Positions 1 through 7,300 of a stretch of 8,744 bases of DNA are shown piece after piece. Every line of letters begins with the position of its first letter. Positions within the stretch are counted from its first letter, which is position 1. Under the pieces are notes generated by a model, which saw only the letters and a list, made by a program, of their open reading frames with translations, had not been told where the DNA came from and did not search any database. The DNA lies in contig JAHEYM010000146.1 in NCBI GenBank assembly GCA_023251595.1, positions 1-8,744 on the forward strand, written 5' to 3'. Source of the stretch: Bacteroidota bacterium. GTDB lineage: Bacteria; Bacteroidota; Bacteroidia; AKYH767-A; JABDAW01. The position numbers and the translations under genes were made by a program.

Positions 1-149
1 ACATCGTTGAGGTTCCGATCGGTTTTCCTGATAATTTGAGAGATCGAATCTGATAATTTCGATTGAGCAAAGCTTTGCCCGGTAAAACTGAAGAACGAAA
101 TCACCAAAATAATCGCATATATATATGAATGTTTTATTCTGATTTTCAT
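1..149 (-). CDS. Secreted protein, N-terminus only (runs off left edge)
   Basis: A reading frame starts at the ATG complementary to 147-149 and stays open to the window edge, giving 49 complete codons. It begins MKIRIKHSYIYAIILVISFF and continues SFTGQSFAQSKLSDS. This is a classic Sec signal peptide: basic start, a hydrophobic core at about residues 9-22, and a likely signal peptidase I cut near SFA-QS (about residue 28). There is no lipobox cysteine, so it is not a lipoprotein. The visible mature part (DSISQIIRKTDRNLND) looks helical and resembles the N-terminal helix of the lipoprotein encoded at 299-1513. No Shine-Dalgarno sequence is visible; the leader is A/T-rich, as is normal in Bacteroidota. 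The mature domain lies outside the window, so the function cannot be named. Confidence 0.7.
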   Translation of the reverse strand, partial: MKIRIKHSYIYAIILVISFFSFTGQSFAQSKLSDSISQIIRKTDRNLND

Positions 150-217
150 ATTTATATTCGATTATAATAACAGAGTGAATAATTTCAAAAATGAATGAGT
201 GAGTAAAAGGAAATAAC

Positions 218-295
218 TTCCCGCAAAGCCGCGAAGACGCCAAGAAATAAATGACTAAGTATTAATCTCTTTGCGCCTTTGCGTCTTTGCGGGAA
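218..295. repeat. Long imperfect inverted repeat of CGCAAAG type
   Basis: Two 28-nt arms (218-245 and 268-295) are reverse complements with 24 of 28 positions matching, separated by a 22-nt A/T-rich loop. Each arm begins TTCCCGCAAAG and carries a heptad-like CGCAAAGnCGC pattern. All four mismatches fall at regular 4-nt spacing (arm positions 12, 16, 20, 24). Repeats built from CGCAAAGACGCAAAG-like words are scattered in many Bacteroidota and other genomes, often between genes. Here it starts 3 nt after the stop codon of the lipoprotein gene and lies upstream of the next minus-strand gene. It could act as a transcription terminator or mRNA 3' stabiliser. No long T-run follows it, so a simple intrinsic terminator is not certain. 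Confidence 0.8.
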
Positions 296-298
296 AAT

Positions 299-1513
299 CT
301 ATTTTTTTATTTTCATCGCAAGAATCTGATTGTCCTCCAGGGTTTGCCAATGATAGCCGATGTGGAAAGGAAGTGGTTTAACAGTAGAATCTTTAAATGC
401 TTTTGCAAGATCAGGTTCATTGATCCAGGGGAAATTTTTCACCGGTTTGGCATATTTTCCAAAGAGCGTAATTTTCCATTCTGAAGCATTAAAAAATCTA
501 TATGCAATTCCTGTATCGTCCTGTAAAAGTACTTCGCTTTGCGAGAGAGTCATATCGCGCATCACTTTAAAATCGTCAGCGTGCATGAGATAAGAAGCTG
601 CTTTGATATATGTATTCACTTTTCCGAGAGAGGCGACATATTTTGTAAATTCGGGACCCGTTTTTATTTCCGTGTCGTGAACATTGACCGACCAATAATA
701 TAGTGAACGTATTTCTCTCTTGTCAGAAGGAACAAAATCTATCCGAACACCTTTAATCGGATTTTTATGAACTGATTCGGCAGCTGTTTTCGGTATAATT
801 ACTTTTCCATCATTGTCAATATCAATCGTTTCAACTTTCAATACCTGACAATCCATTCTTGCCATAAAAAGACAAATAATAGGAACTGTACCATTTGCTT
901 TACCTTTTTGTAGATCGCCACCCATATAACTTGTAATAAAATAACTCTTATTCATTAAATCATTTAATGCTTTAAATACATGACTTAAATAAGATTTCAT
1001 TTCTTTGTCCTTCATTTTCTCTAATTGTGGAAGTTCACCGGGTGGCTCCAAAGCTACGAAATAATAATTTTTTGCATTCGGGAAATGAAGATAAGCGTTC
1101 AGAAAATCAGGTCCTGAGAAAGGATACCAGAGATCAAGTCCGTTTGTATTCGGAATCTTCAGTTCCTCTGCGGTCCACTTTCTTTGCGGAGACATTCTTC
1201 CGGTATCCAGAATCTTCCACGCACTGTCGAAAGTGGTCTTGTACTGTTTCCAATCATCCGTTTTTGTGAGCGAATAGAGCTTGCTTGCAGTATCGAGATC
1301 CATACCGGCGATGAAACGCGAAGCATCATTCACTAAGCGGTCGGCACTCTTGATAACTTTTTCGATCGAATCTGCCAGCGCCTTCTTAACACTGTCGGCA
1401 TGCGACATTTTATGCTCATCCTTGTCGTTTTTGTTTCCGGAATTGCAAGCTGAAAGAAAGATGGAAAACGCTGCCAGGTAAATGAATACCCGAGTAAACA
1501 TTGTTTTTTTCAT
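299..1513 (-). CDS. Lipoprotein of unknown function, 404 aa
   Basis: The 404-residue product begins MKKTMFTRVFIYLAAFSIFL followed by SACNSGN, a signal peptide with lipobox (LSAC, lipidated Cys23). It is therefore expected to be anchored in the outer or inner membrane facing the periplasm. Residues 30-65 are charged and helical (many K, D, E). A distinctive core at residues 129-158 contains WYPFSGPDFLNAYLHFPNA, followed by YYFVALEPPG. A later aromatic stretch includes LYYWSVNVHD (271-280). I do not recognise a named family and assign no function; no enzyme motif is evident. The ATG at 1513 is preferred because it gives a complete signal peptide; Met5 would also leave a usable one. No Shine-Dalgarno is visible. 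The gene diverges from the sigma factor gene, and its stop lies 3 nt from the inverted repeat at 218-295. Confidence 0.85.
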   Translation of the reverse strand: MKKTMFTRVFIYLAAFSIFLSACNSGNKNDKDEHKMSHADSVKKALADSIEKVIKSADRLVNDASRFIAGMDLDTASKLYSLTKTDDWKQYKTTFDSAWKILDTGRMSPQRKWTAEELKIPNTNGLDLWYPFSGPDFLNAYLHFPNAKNYYFVALEPPGELPQLEKMKDKEMKSYLSHVFKALNDLMNKSYFITSYMGGDLQKGKANGTVPIICLFMARMDCQVLKVETIDIDNDGKVIIPKTAAESVHKNPIKGVRIDFVPSDKREIRSLYYWSVNVHDTEIKTGPEFTKYVASLGKVNTYIKAASYLMHADDFKVMRDMTLSQSEVLLQDDTGIAYRFFNASEWKITLFGKYAKPVKNFPWINEPDLAKAFKDSTVKPLPFHIGYHWQTLEDNQILAMKIKK

Positions 1514-1553
1514 GGTAGATTTTGGATTGTTTTGGTTGAACGCGTAGTGGATG

Positions 1554-1561
1554 CAAAGATG
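1554..1561 (-). promoter_or_regulatory. Weak candidate -7 box for the lipoprotein gene
   Basis: On the minus strand this reads CATCTTTG, 7 of 8 positions of the Bacteroidota consensus TAnnTTTG, about 40 nt upstream of the lipoprotein start codon. A convincing TTG-type -33 element at the right distance is not seen. It is listed as the best candidate in this spacer only. Confidence 0.22.
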
Positions 1562-1589
1562 AAATGAAATTCATAGCGTAAGGGGAGTA

Positions 1590-1608
1590 GTTGAAAAAAT
1601 TTTTCAAC
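1590..1608. promoter_or_regulatory. Perfect 9+1+9 palindrome, possible operator
   Basis: GTTGAAAAAATTTTTCAAC consists of two perfectly complementary 9-nt arms around one central A. It lies in the 268-bp spacer between the divergent lipoprotein and sigma factor genes, about 77 nt upstream of the lipoprotein start and 174 nt upstream of the sigma factor start. Symmetric sites of this size in a divergent spacer are typical binding sites for dimeric repressors or activators. A T-rich hairpin is the alternative reading. The regulator is unknown, and chance in A/T-rich DNA cannot be excluded. Confidence 0.35.
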
Positions 1609-1781
1609 AATTTGGAAATATGAATTAGATTTTGCATTATTGCACCTTCAATTGAAACAAAAATCAAAGACTTCCGTAACACCGACCTGTTCAAAGTAAT
1701 TTTTCCCACCCAAAACCGAACGCCTATAGCCTAATTTTACGATAATTCATTAGTATTCACGTACTTAAATTATTGTAAGCT

Positions 1782-2369
1782 ATGGCAACCCCAGTTGTTA
1801 CCGATCAGCAATTGATCAACAGTTACCTGCAGGGTAACTTAAAGAGTTTTGAAACTCTTATCGAACGTCACCAGAAAAAAGTTTTTACTTCTATCTATAT
1901 CCTTGTAAAGGATAAAGAGCTTGCGGAAGACATTTTTCAGGATACATTCATTAAGGTAATCGATAAACTTCATTCAAAAAAGTATCGTGAAGAAGGTAAA
2001 TTTGGTCCATGGGTCGTCCGTATGGCGCATAACATGGTGATCGACTACTACCGGAAAGAGAAACACATGCCCTGTGTCAGAGATACAGAAGATTACTGCA
2101 TTTTCGACTCTCTAGATCTATTGGACGAAAACATTCAGGACAAGATCATTCATAATCAAAATTTGAAACAGATCCGTGACCTTATTGAAGAATTGGCGCC
2201 GGAACAACGTGAAGTTGTTATTCTTCGTCATTATTGTGATATGAGCTTTAACGATATTGCAAAAGCTACAAACGTCAGTATAAATACCTCTTTAGGAAGA
2301 ATGCGCTACGCACTCATCAATTTACGGAAGTTGATTGAGAGGAAGAAGGTGAACGTTTACGCATATTAG
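1782..2369 (+). CDS. ECF-type RNA polymerase sigma factor
   Basis: The 195-residue product has the two-domain layout of sigma-70 family group 4 (ECF) factors and lacks sigma-3. Sigma-2 covers about residues 10-93 and includes the region 2.1/2.2 signature ELAEDIFQDTFIKVID (46-61) and the region 2.4-like WVVRMAHNMVIDYYRKEK (77-94). A variable linker (95-122) leads to sigma-4 (about 125-186), with LAPEQREVVILRHYCDMSFN and the helix-turn-helix SFNDIAKATNVSINTSLGRM. It would direct core RNA polymerase to a specific promoter set in the cytoplasm. It starts at ATG 1782, the first Met of an otherwise typical N-terminus, without Shine-Dalgarno. No zinc-finger or membrane anti-sigma gene follows; instead a small helical protein lies 77 nt downstream, then nth. 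The regulon cannot be deduced. A loose TAnnTTTG match (TAATTTTA, 1732-1739) lies about 45 nt upstream. Confidence 0.93.
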   Translation: MATPVVTDQQLINSYLQGNLKSFETLIERHQKKVFTSIYILVKDKELAEDIFQDTFIKVIDKLHSKKYREEGKFGPWVVRMAHNMVIDYYRKEKHMPCVRDTEDYCIFDSLDLLDENIQDKIIHNQNLKQIRDLIEELAPEQREVVILRHYCDMSFNDIAKATNVSINTSLGRMRYALINLRKLIERKKVNVYAY

Positions 2370-2446
2370 TCGTTCTTTTTTCGTCTTTCATACAATAAGA
2401 ATTATATTTGAGCGTTATTTGTGCGGTTTCCGTCGGGAAAGTACAC

Positions 2447-2734
2447 ATGAATATCTCACTTAAATATGAATTGATGAATCAAACTGTTACACTAAATGAC
2501 CTTATCAGATTTGCTTATAACGAAACGGAGATCCTGCAGACTGTGCTTGTGCTCGATGCATTGGAGTACGACGAGGAAGCTATCGATTGTTACATCGGTA
2601 TCCTTGCCTGCAAAGAAATGTTCGAGAACATTCTGACAGATCCAAGTTCGAAAGTAATCGCAAGCATTCTCAACTATGCGGCCGGCAAATCAGTGATATA
2701 TGCTCCGAAAAGAACGGTACAGCAGGTTAATTGA
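2447..2734 (+). CDS. Small helical protein between sigma factor and nth
   Basis: This 95-residue acidic protein starts MNISLKYELMNQTVTLNDLI and contains DLIRFAYNETEI, EYDEEAIDCYIGILACKEM and LTDPSSKVIASILNYA. It appears all-helical, with no signal peptide or membrane segment. Cys48 and Cys55 are present, but there is no His-x3-Cys-x2-Cys zinc motif. I recall similar short 'DLIRxxYNE...PSxxVxxxILxYS' proteins from Bacteroidota near sigma factors, but I cannot name a family. Its place directly after an ECF sigma gene, with the size of an anti-sigma domain, suggests it may modulate that sigma; this is inference. The frame extends upstream to a TTG at 2408 (108 residues), but the ATG at 2447 is preferred; Met10 (2474) is another option. 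The end overlaps nth by 35 nt, suggesting translational coupling. Confidence 0.75.
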   Translation: MNISLKYELMNQTVTLNDLIRFAYNETEILQTVLVLDALEYDEEAIDCYIGILACKEMFENILTDPSSKVIASILNYAAGKSVIYAPKRTVQQVN

Positions 2735-3344
2735 ATATTTTCTTGAACATGCACCTGAGGCAGGCACGGAACTCTCATTCGAGACTCCTTACCAGCTTTT
2801 GGTCGCTACTATTTTGTCGGCTCAGTGCACCGACAAAAGGGTAAATATGGTTACACCTGCTTTGTTTCAGGAGTTTCCGGACGTTGAAACTTTAGCTGCG
2901 AGTACTTCAGAGGAAGTGTTTCCATTGATTAGAAGCATCAGTTATCCCAACAACAAAGCGAAACATCTCGTGGGAATGGCGAAGATGTTGGTAAAGGATT
3001 TTGGTGGAATCGTTCCTTCTGATCCGGAAAAACTTCAATTACTTCCGGGAGTTGGAAGGAAAACAGCCAATGTCGTTGCCTCGGTAGTGTATAAACTACC
3101 GGCAATGGCAGTAGATACGCATGTTTTCCGAGTTTCTGCCCGTCTTGGACTAACGACCAACGCCCGTAATCCGCTTCAAGCGGAAATACAACTGGTGAAA
3201 AATATTCCGGAGAAATATATCGCTATTGCACATCACTGGCTCATCCTACACGGACGTTATGTTTGCATCGCAAGAAATCCAAAATGTGACACCTGCGAAC
3301 TATCTGATTTTTGTAAATATTTCTCTCAGAAAAAAGTTAAGTAA
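2700..3344 (+). CDS. nth: Endonuclease III (DNA glycosylase/AP lyase)
   Basis: The 214-residue product is a full-length Nth, close to the 211 residues of the E. coli enzyme. It removes oxidised pyrimidines from DNA and cleaves the abasic site in base excision repair. The helix-hairpin-helix is at 114-124 (LLPGVGRKTAN), with the Schiff-base lysine at Lys121. The catalytic aspartate is Asp139 in AVDTHVFRV. The [4Fe-4S] cluster cysteines are Cys189, Cys196, Cys199 and Cys205 in the canonical C-x6-C-x2-C-x5-C spacing. The N-terminal SAQCTDKRVN segment (40-49) is also typical. It starts inside the 3' end of the upstream small gene (35-nt overlap, different frame), so it is probably in one operon with the sigma factor. 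It converges with the tRNA-Pro gene, with no obvious terminator in the 41-bp gap. Confidence 0.97.
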   Translation: MLRKERYSRLIEYFLEHAPEAGTELSFETPYQLLVATILSAQCTDKRVNMVTPALFQEFPDVETLAASTSEEVFPLIRSISYPNNKAKHLVGMAKMLVKDFGGIVPSDPEKLQLLPGVGRKTANVVASVVYKLPAMAVDTHVFRVSARLGLTTNARNPLQAEIQLVKNIPEKYIAIAHHWLILHGRYVCIARNPKCDTCELSDFCKYFSQKKVK

Positions 3345-3385
3345 ACCGTTAACAAATTACTGATCCTCAAACCGTTACAGTCTTG

Positions 3386-3459
3386 TCGGGGTGAGAGGAT
3401 TCGAACCTCCGGCCTCCACGTCCCGAACGTGGCGCGCTACCGGGCTGCGCTACACCCCG
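3386..3459 (-). tRNA. tRNA-Pro, anticodon CGG
   Basis: Read on the minus strand, the 74 nt fold into a complete cloverleaf. The acceptor stem is CGGGGTG/CACCCCG with discriminator A. The D stem is GCGC/GCGC with the loop AGCCCGGTA. The anticodon stem is CCACG/CGTGG around TTCGGGA, giving anticodon CGG (codon CCG) followed by G37, as usual for proline. A 5-nt variable loop precedes the T stem GGAGG/CCTCT (one G-U) with loop TTCGAAT. The 3' CCA is not encoded (next bases CAA) and must be added by the CCA-adding enzyme. The gene lies 18 nt beyond the YqgE stop on the same strand. Confidence 0.96.
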
Positions 3460-3465
3460 AAAACG

Positions 3466-3473
3466 CAAAAGTA
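3466..3473 (-). promoter_or_regulatory. Candidate -7 box for tRNA-Pro
   Basis: On the minus strand this reads TACTTTTG, a full match to the Bacteroidota -7 consensus TAnnTTTG, followed by CG. It ends 6 nt before the mature tRNA 5' end, so transcription would start almost at the tRNA. No clear TTG -33 element is seen 17-23 nt upstream, which would lie in the end of the YqgE gene. Co-transcription with the YqgE gene is the alternative. Confidence 0.4.
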
Positions 3474-3477
3474 CTAA

Positions 3478-4056
3478 TTAATTCATGGCAGGGTCTTCGG
3501 GGAAGTTGGCGATGATAGAAAATTCTTTTCCCAGACTTCTCAAAACATCTGCCCAGAGATTTCCCGGTTTGTCGAAGAATGTGAACTTTGGACTTGCCTG
3601 CGCGAGAATCCACGATTTGATCTTGATTTCATTTGCCAGTTGCTTAGGAGCCCAACCACTATATCCGACAAAAAAGCGGATCTGATCGGGTGTGATTTCT
3701 TTGGCATCAATGAGAAGTTTCAGTATTTCAAAATCACCACCCCAAAATATTCCGGGAATAATTTCTTTGCTTTCAGGAAGTTTATTTCCCAACCTGTGAA
3801 GATAATGTAAGGAATCAGTTTGAACAGGTCCGCCGAAGAATATCTGAGCATTAAATTCAGGAAAGTCTTCCAATGCTTGATTTAACTTAATCTGAGTTGG
3901 TTTGTTCAGGATGAATCCGGTCGTTCCATTGTCGTTATGTTCACTAAGCAAAACTACCGATCGTCTGAAATACTGATCATTCAAAAATGGCTCAGAAACG
4001 AGCAACCTACCCGGCTCGGGTTCCTTCATTAAATTTTTAATCTCAAACAAATTCAT
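3478..4056 (-). CDS. YqgE/AlgH family protein (UPF0301)
   Basis: The 192-residue product matches the YqgE/AlgH family in length and in its motif order. The N-terminal signature PGRLLVSEPFLNDQYFRRSV is at 15-34, continuing VLLSEHN with GTTGFILNKP (44-53). FFGGPVQTDSLHYLH follows at 73-87, then PGIFWGGDFE (101-110) and FFVGYSGWAPKQLANEI (128-144). It is cytoplasmic, with no signal peptide or membrane segment. The biochemical role of the family is unsettled: AlgH was linked to alginate regulation in Pseudomonas, but no catalytic activity is established, so no function is claimed. The ATG at 4056 gives the usual short N-terminal extension before the PGRLL motif. The tRNA-Pro gene lies immediately downstream on the same strand. 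The upstream neighbour is the divergent giant repeat gene, 277 bp away. Confidence 0.95.
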   Translation of the reverse strand: MNLFEIKNLMKEPEPGRLLVSEPFLNDQYFRRSVVLLSEHNDNGTTGFILNKPTQIKLNQALEDFPEFNAQIFFGGPVQTDSLHYLHRLGNKLPESKEIIPGIFWGGDFEILKLLIDAKEITPDQIRFFVGYSGWAPKQLANEIKIKSWILAQASPKFTFFDKPGNLWADVLRSLGKEFSIIANFPEDPAMN

Positions 4057-4253
4057 GCCCTTCCATTTTCAATTCCGCAAGCAAGTTAATACAGCATTTC
4101 ACGAAAACAAAATTTATTTAATAATATTTCAAAATAACCAATTCCGAATCAAGTTCTAGGAAATTGATTTTTTTTAGAGAAATATGGATTCAAGCGGGAA
4201 GATGAATCTTTGCAGCAATTTATCGCTAAAATATTGACAAAAAGCCTGTAAGA

Positions 4254-4287
4254 TTTGATTGCAGAATGCTTAAAGTTAATACCTTTG
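4254..4287 (+). promoter_or_regulatory. Bacteroidota-type promoter of the giant repeat gene
   Basis: TACCTTTG at 4280-4287 matches the TAnnTTTG -7 consensus fully and is followed by CGCC. A TTTG at 4254-4257 lies 22 nt upstream, within the spacing usual for the -33 element. Transcription would start near 4291-4295, giving a leader of about 40 nt before the ATG at 4334. The leader is A/C-rich (ACAAACCAAATTTACC) with no Shine-Dalgarno. It is the best promoter candidate in the window. The rest of the 277-bp divergent spacer (4057-4333) is A/T-rich; I see no other structured element in it. Confidence 0.65.
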
Positions 4288-4333
4288 CGCCGTCAAAATC
4301 AACGCCTTACATAACAAACCAAATTTACCTCCA

Positions 4334-7300
4334 ATGAAAAGAATTTTATCTACCCTCATCTTCAGCTTTTTTGCGACTTTTATGTTCTCACAATCAGTTA
4401 CCGTTACTTCACCAAACGGTGGTGAAATATGGACTGGGTGCAGCACTCACAACATTACCTGGAATATTTCCGGGACAACCCATTACTTCTCAATCGATTA
4501 TTCGATCGATGGTGGAATAACCTGGATTTTCCTCGCTACAAATTACAATCAAGCGGGTGTTACAGGATCATTCTCATGGCAATTACCGAATATTCAATCA
4601 TCTACATGTCTGGTACATGTTTACGATTCAGGTGTTCCATCCACAATCGATCAAAGTAATGCGGTTTTTACCATCAATGCACCGTTACTTCTTTCGTCCC
4701 CAAATGGCGGCGAAATATGGCAGGTTGGAGCTGGTACACACAATATCACATGGGCGGCTTCGGGAACTTCAAATTATTTTAATCTCGACTATTCAATAAA
4801 CGGGGGTCTTACATGGATCAACATTGTAACAAACTCATACATACCAGGAGGTTCTTACACCTGGACTATCCCGAACAATCCTTCAACCAACTGTATGGTG
4901 AGAGTTACTGATTACAGTACTCCCTGCATGACGGATCAGAGTAATGCCTCATTTACAATTTCTCCTCCTGTGCCAATTATTACTGTGACTTCGCCAAATG
5001 GCGGAGAAACGAGATATGTAGGCAATACCTATTCGATTTCATGGACCAGCGCTTATCTCAGCTCATCCTTTGTGAAAATTGAGTACTCAACGGATAATGC
5101 AGTAAGTTGGACAACACTCACCGCTTCAACCAACAACACCGGTAGTTATTCGTGGTTAATTCCAAACACTCCATCAACTACGTGCTATGTAAAAGTAACT
5201 GACTTCGGAAACTCTGCAACACTCGATTCAAGCAATGCAACTTTCACCATAGCAACTCCTCTGATTACAGTAACTGCTCCAAATGGTGGCGAAAGTTGGG
5301 TTGGTTGCAGCACCCATAACATCACCTGGACATGGGGTGGTACCGGTAGTTGGGTGAACATCTATTATTCTTTGGATGGGGGTGCGAACTATACTACAAT
5401 TGCATCCGGTGTTTCAAACAGCGGGTCATATAGCTGGACCGTTCCAAATACGCCTTCTTCCAATTGTTTGGTGAAGGTAGCCGATTATAATAATGCCACT
5501 TATTTTGATATCAGTAATGCTGCTTTTTCGATTACTCCAAATACGAGCATTATTCTTACTTCTCCAAATGGGGGAGAGGTTTGGCAAGTTGGTGCTGGAA
5601 CGCACAATATTACCTGGGCTTCAAGTGGTGTTTCAAACTATTACACAATCGATTATTCAATAAATGGAGGTTCAACGTGGACAAACATTATCAATGGTAA
5701 TTACATCACTTCGAATTCATACACCTGGACGATTCCAAATAATCCGTCCACCAATTGTTTGGTGAGAGTCTATGATTACTATACAAATTGTTATCAGGAT
5801 CAAAGTAATGCGGTTTTCACAATTTCACCTCCTACACCCTACATTACGGTTACAAGTCCGAATGGTGGTGAAATTCGCTATGTTGGAAACACTTATTCAA
5901 TCTCATGGACGAGTGGTTATCTAAGTTCTTCTTATGTAAAGATCGAATATTCGATTGACAACGCCACAACATGGACGGTTTTGAATGCTTCTACAAATAA
6001 CACGGGTTCGTATTCGTGGAATATCCCTAATACGCCTTCAACAACTTGCTATGTAAAAGTAACTGATTTTGGTAATGCAGCAACGCTTGATTCCAGCAAT
6101 GCAGTGTTCACAATTGCAACACCATTTGTGACGGTGACAGCTCCTAATGGTGGTGAAAACTGGGTAGGTTGCAGTTCGCATAACATCACATGGACTTATG
6201 GTGGAACAGGTAGTTGGGTGAATATTTATTACTCCCTTGACGGTGGAACGACTTGGTTAACGGCTGCAAGTGGCGTCTCGAACAGCGGTACTTATAGTTG
6301 GACATTACCCAATACCCCATCTACCAATTGTTTGGTGAAGGTTGCCGACTATAACAATGCTGCTTATGTTGATCAAAGTAATGCAGCATTTACAATTTCC
6401 GGTAATACGAGTATCATCCTGACCTCACCAAATGGGGGAGAACAGTGGCAGGTTGGTGCCGGTACACACAACATTACTTGGGCATCGAGTGGAGTTTCAA
6501 ACTACTATACTATCGACTATTCGACGAATGGTGGTTCTACATGGACAAACATCATTAATGGAAACTACATCACTTCGAATTCTTATACCTGGACAATTCC
6601 AAACACACCCTCAACAAACTGTTTGGTCCGGATCTATGATTATTATACGAATTGTTACAGCGATCAAAGTAACGCAACCTTCACCATTGTAGCACCTACT
6701 CCGTATATCACTGTTACAAGTCCGAACGGTGGGGAGATCAGATATGTTGGAAACACGTATTCAATCTCATGGACAAGTGGTTATCTAAGTTCTTCTTATG
6801 TGAAGATCGAATACTCAACAGACAGTGCGGCAACCTGGACTGTCTTGAATGCTTCAACGAACAACACAGGATCTTATTCATGGAATATTCCAAATATACC
6901 TTCTGCAAGATGCTATGTAAAAGTAACTGATTTTGGAAACGCAGCCACCCTCGATTCGAGCAACTTTGTTTTCACTATCGCCACACCTTTCGTTACAGTT
7001 ACAGCTCCAAATGGTGGAGAAAGCTGGGTTGGTTGTAGTTCGCATAATGTAACATGGACTTATGGTGGCACAGGGAGTTGGGTGAATATCTATTACTCCA
7101 TCGATGGAGGAACGACCTGGCTTACAATGGCAAGTGGTGTTTCGAACAGCGGGTCTTATAGTTGGAGTGTTCCGAATACACCTTCCACCAATTGTCTTGT
7201 GAAAGTTGCCGACTATAATAACGCCGCTTATGTTGATCAGAGTAATGCGCCCTTCACCATAACGGCCAACACCAGTATTATTCTCACTTCACCGAACGGA

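Noticed and set aside
287..1481. Plus-strand open frames of 65-80 codons at 287-484, 360-593, 1027-1269 and 1281-1481
   Set aside because: They lie antisense to the lipoprotein gene, which has a signal peptide, lipobox and full-length coherent composition. Their products show no motif or family character.
1621..1640. Possible promoter TAGATTTTG upstream of the sigma factor gene
   Set aside because: It has one base too many between TA and TTTG for the TAnnTTTG consensus, and the nearest TTTG upstream is only about 12 nt away, too close for a -33 element.
1416..1709. Minus-strand 97-codon frame covering the lipoprotein N-terminus and the spacer
   Set aside because: It overlaps the well-supported lipoprotein start in another frame, and its product has no recognisable features.
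2408..2446. TTG start extending the small protein to 108 residues
   Set aside because: The ATG at 2447 is a better start, and the extra 13 residues add nothing recognisable. It cannot be fully excluded.
3343..3377. Direct repeat AAACCGTTA (3343-3351 and 3369-3377) between nth and the tRNA
   Set aside because: Only 9 bp, not symmetric and not extended. It gives no terminator hairpin and is probably chance.
3485..3685. Plus-strand 66-codon frame
   Set aside because: Antisense to the YqgE/AlgH gene, which is clearly supported by family motifs.
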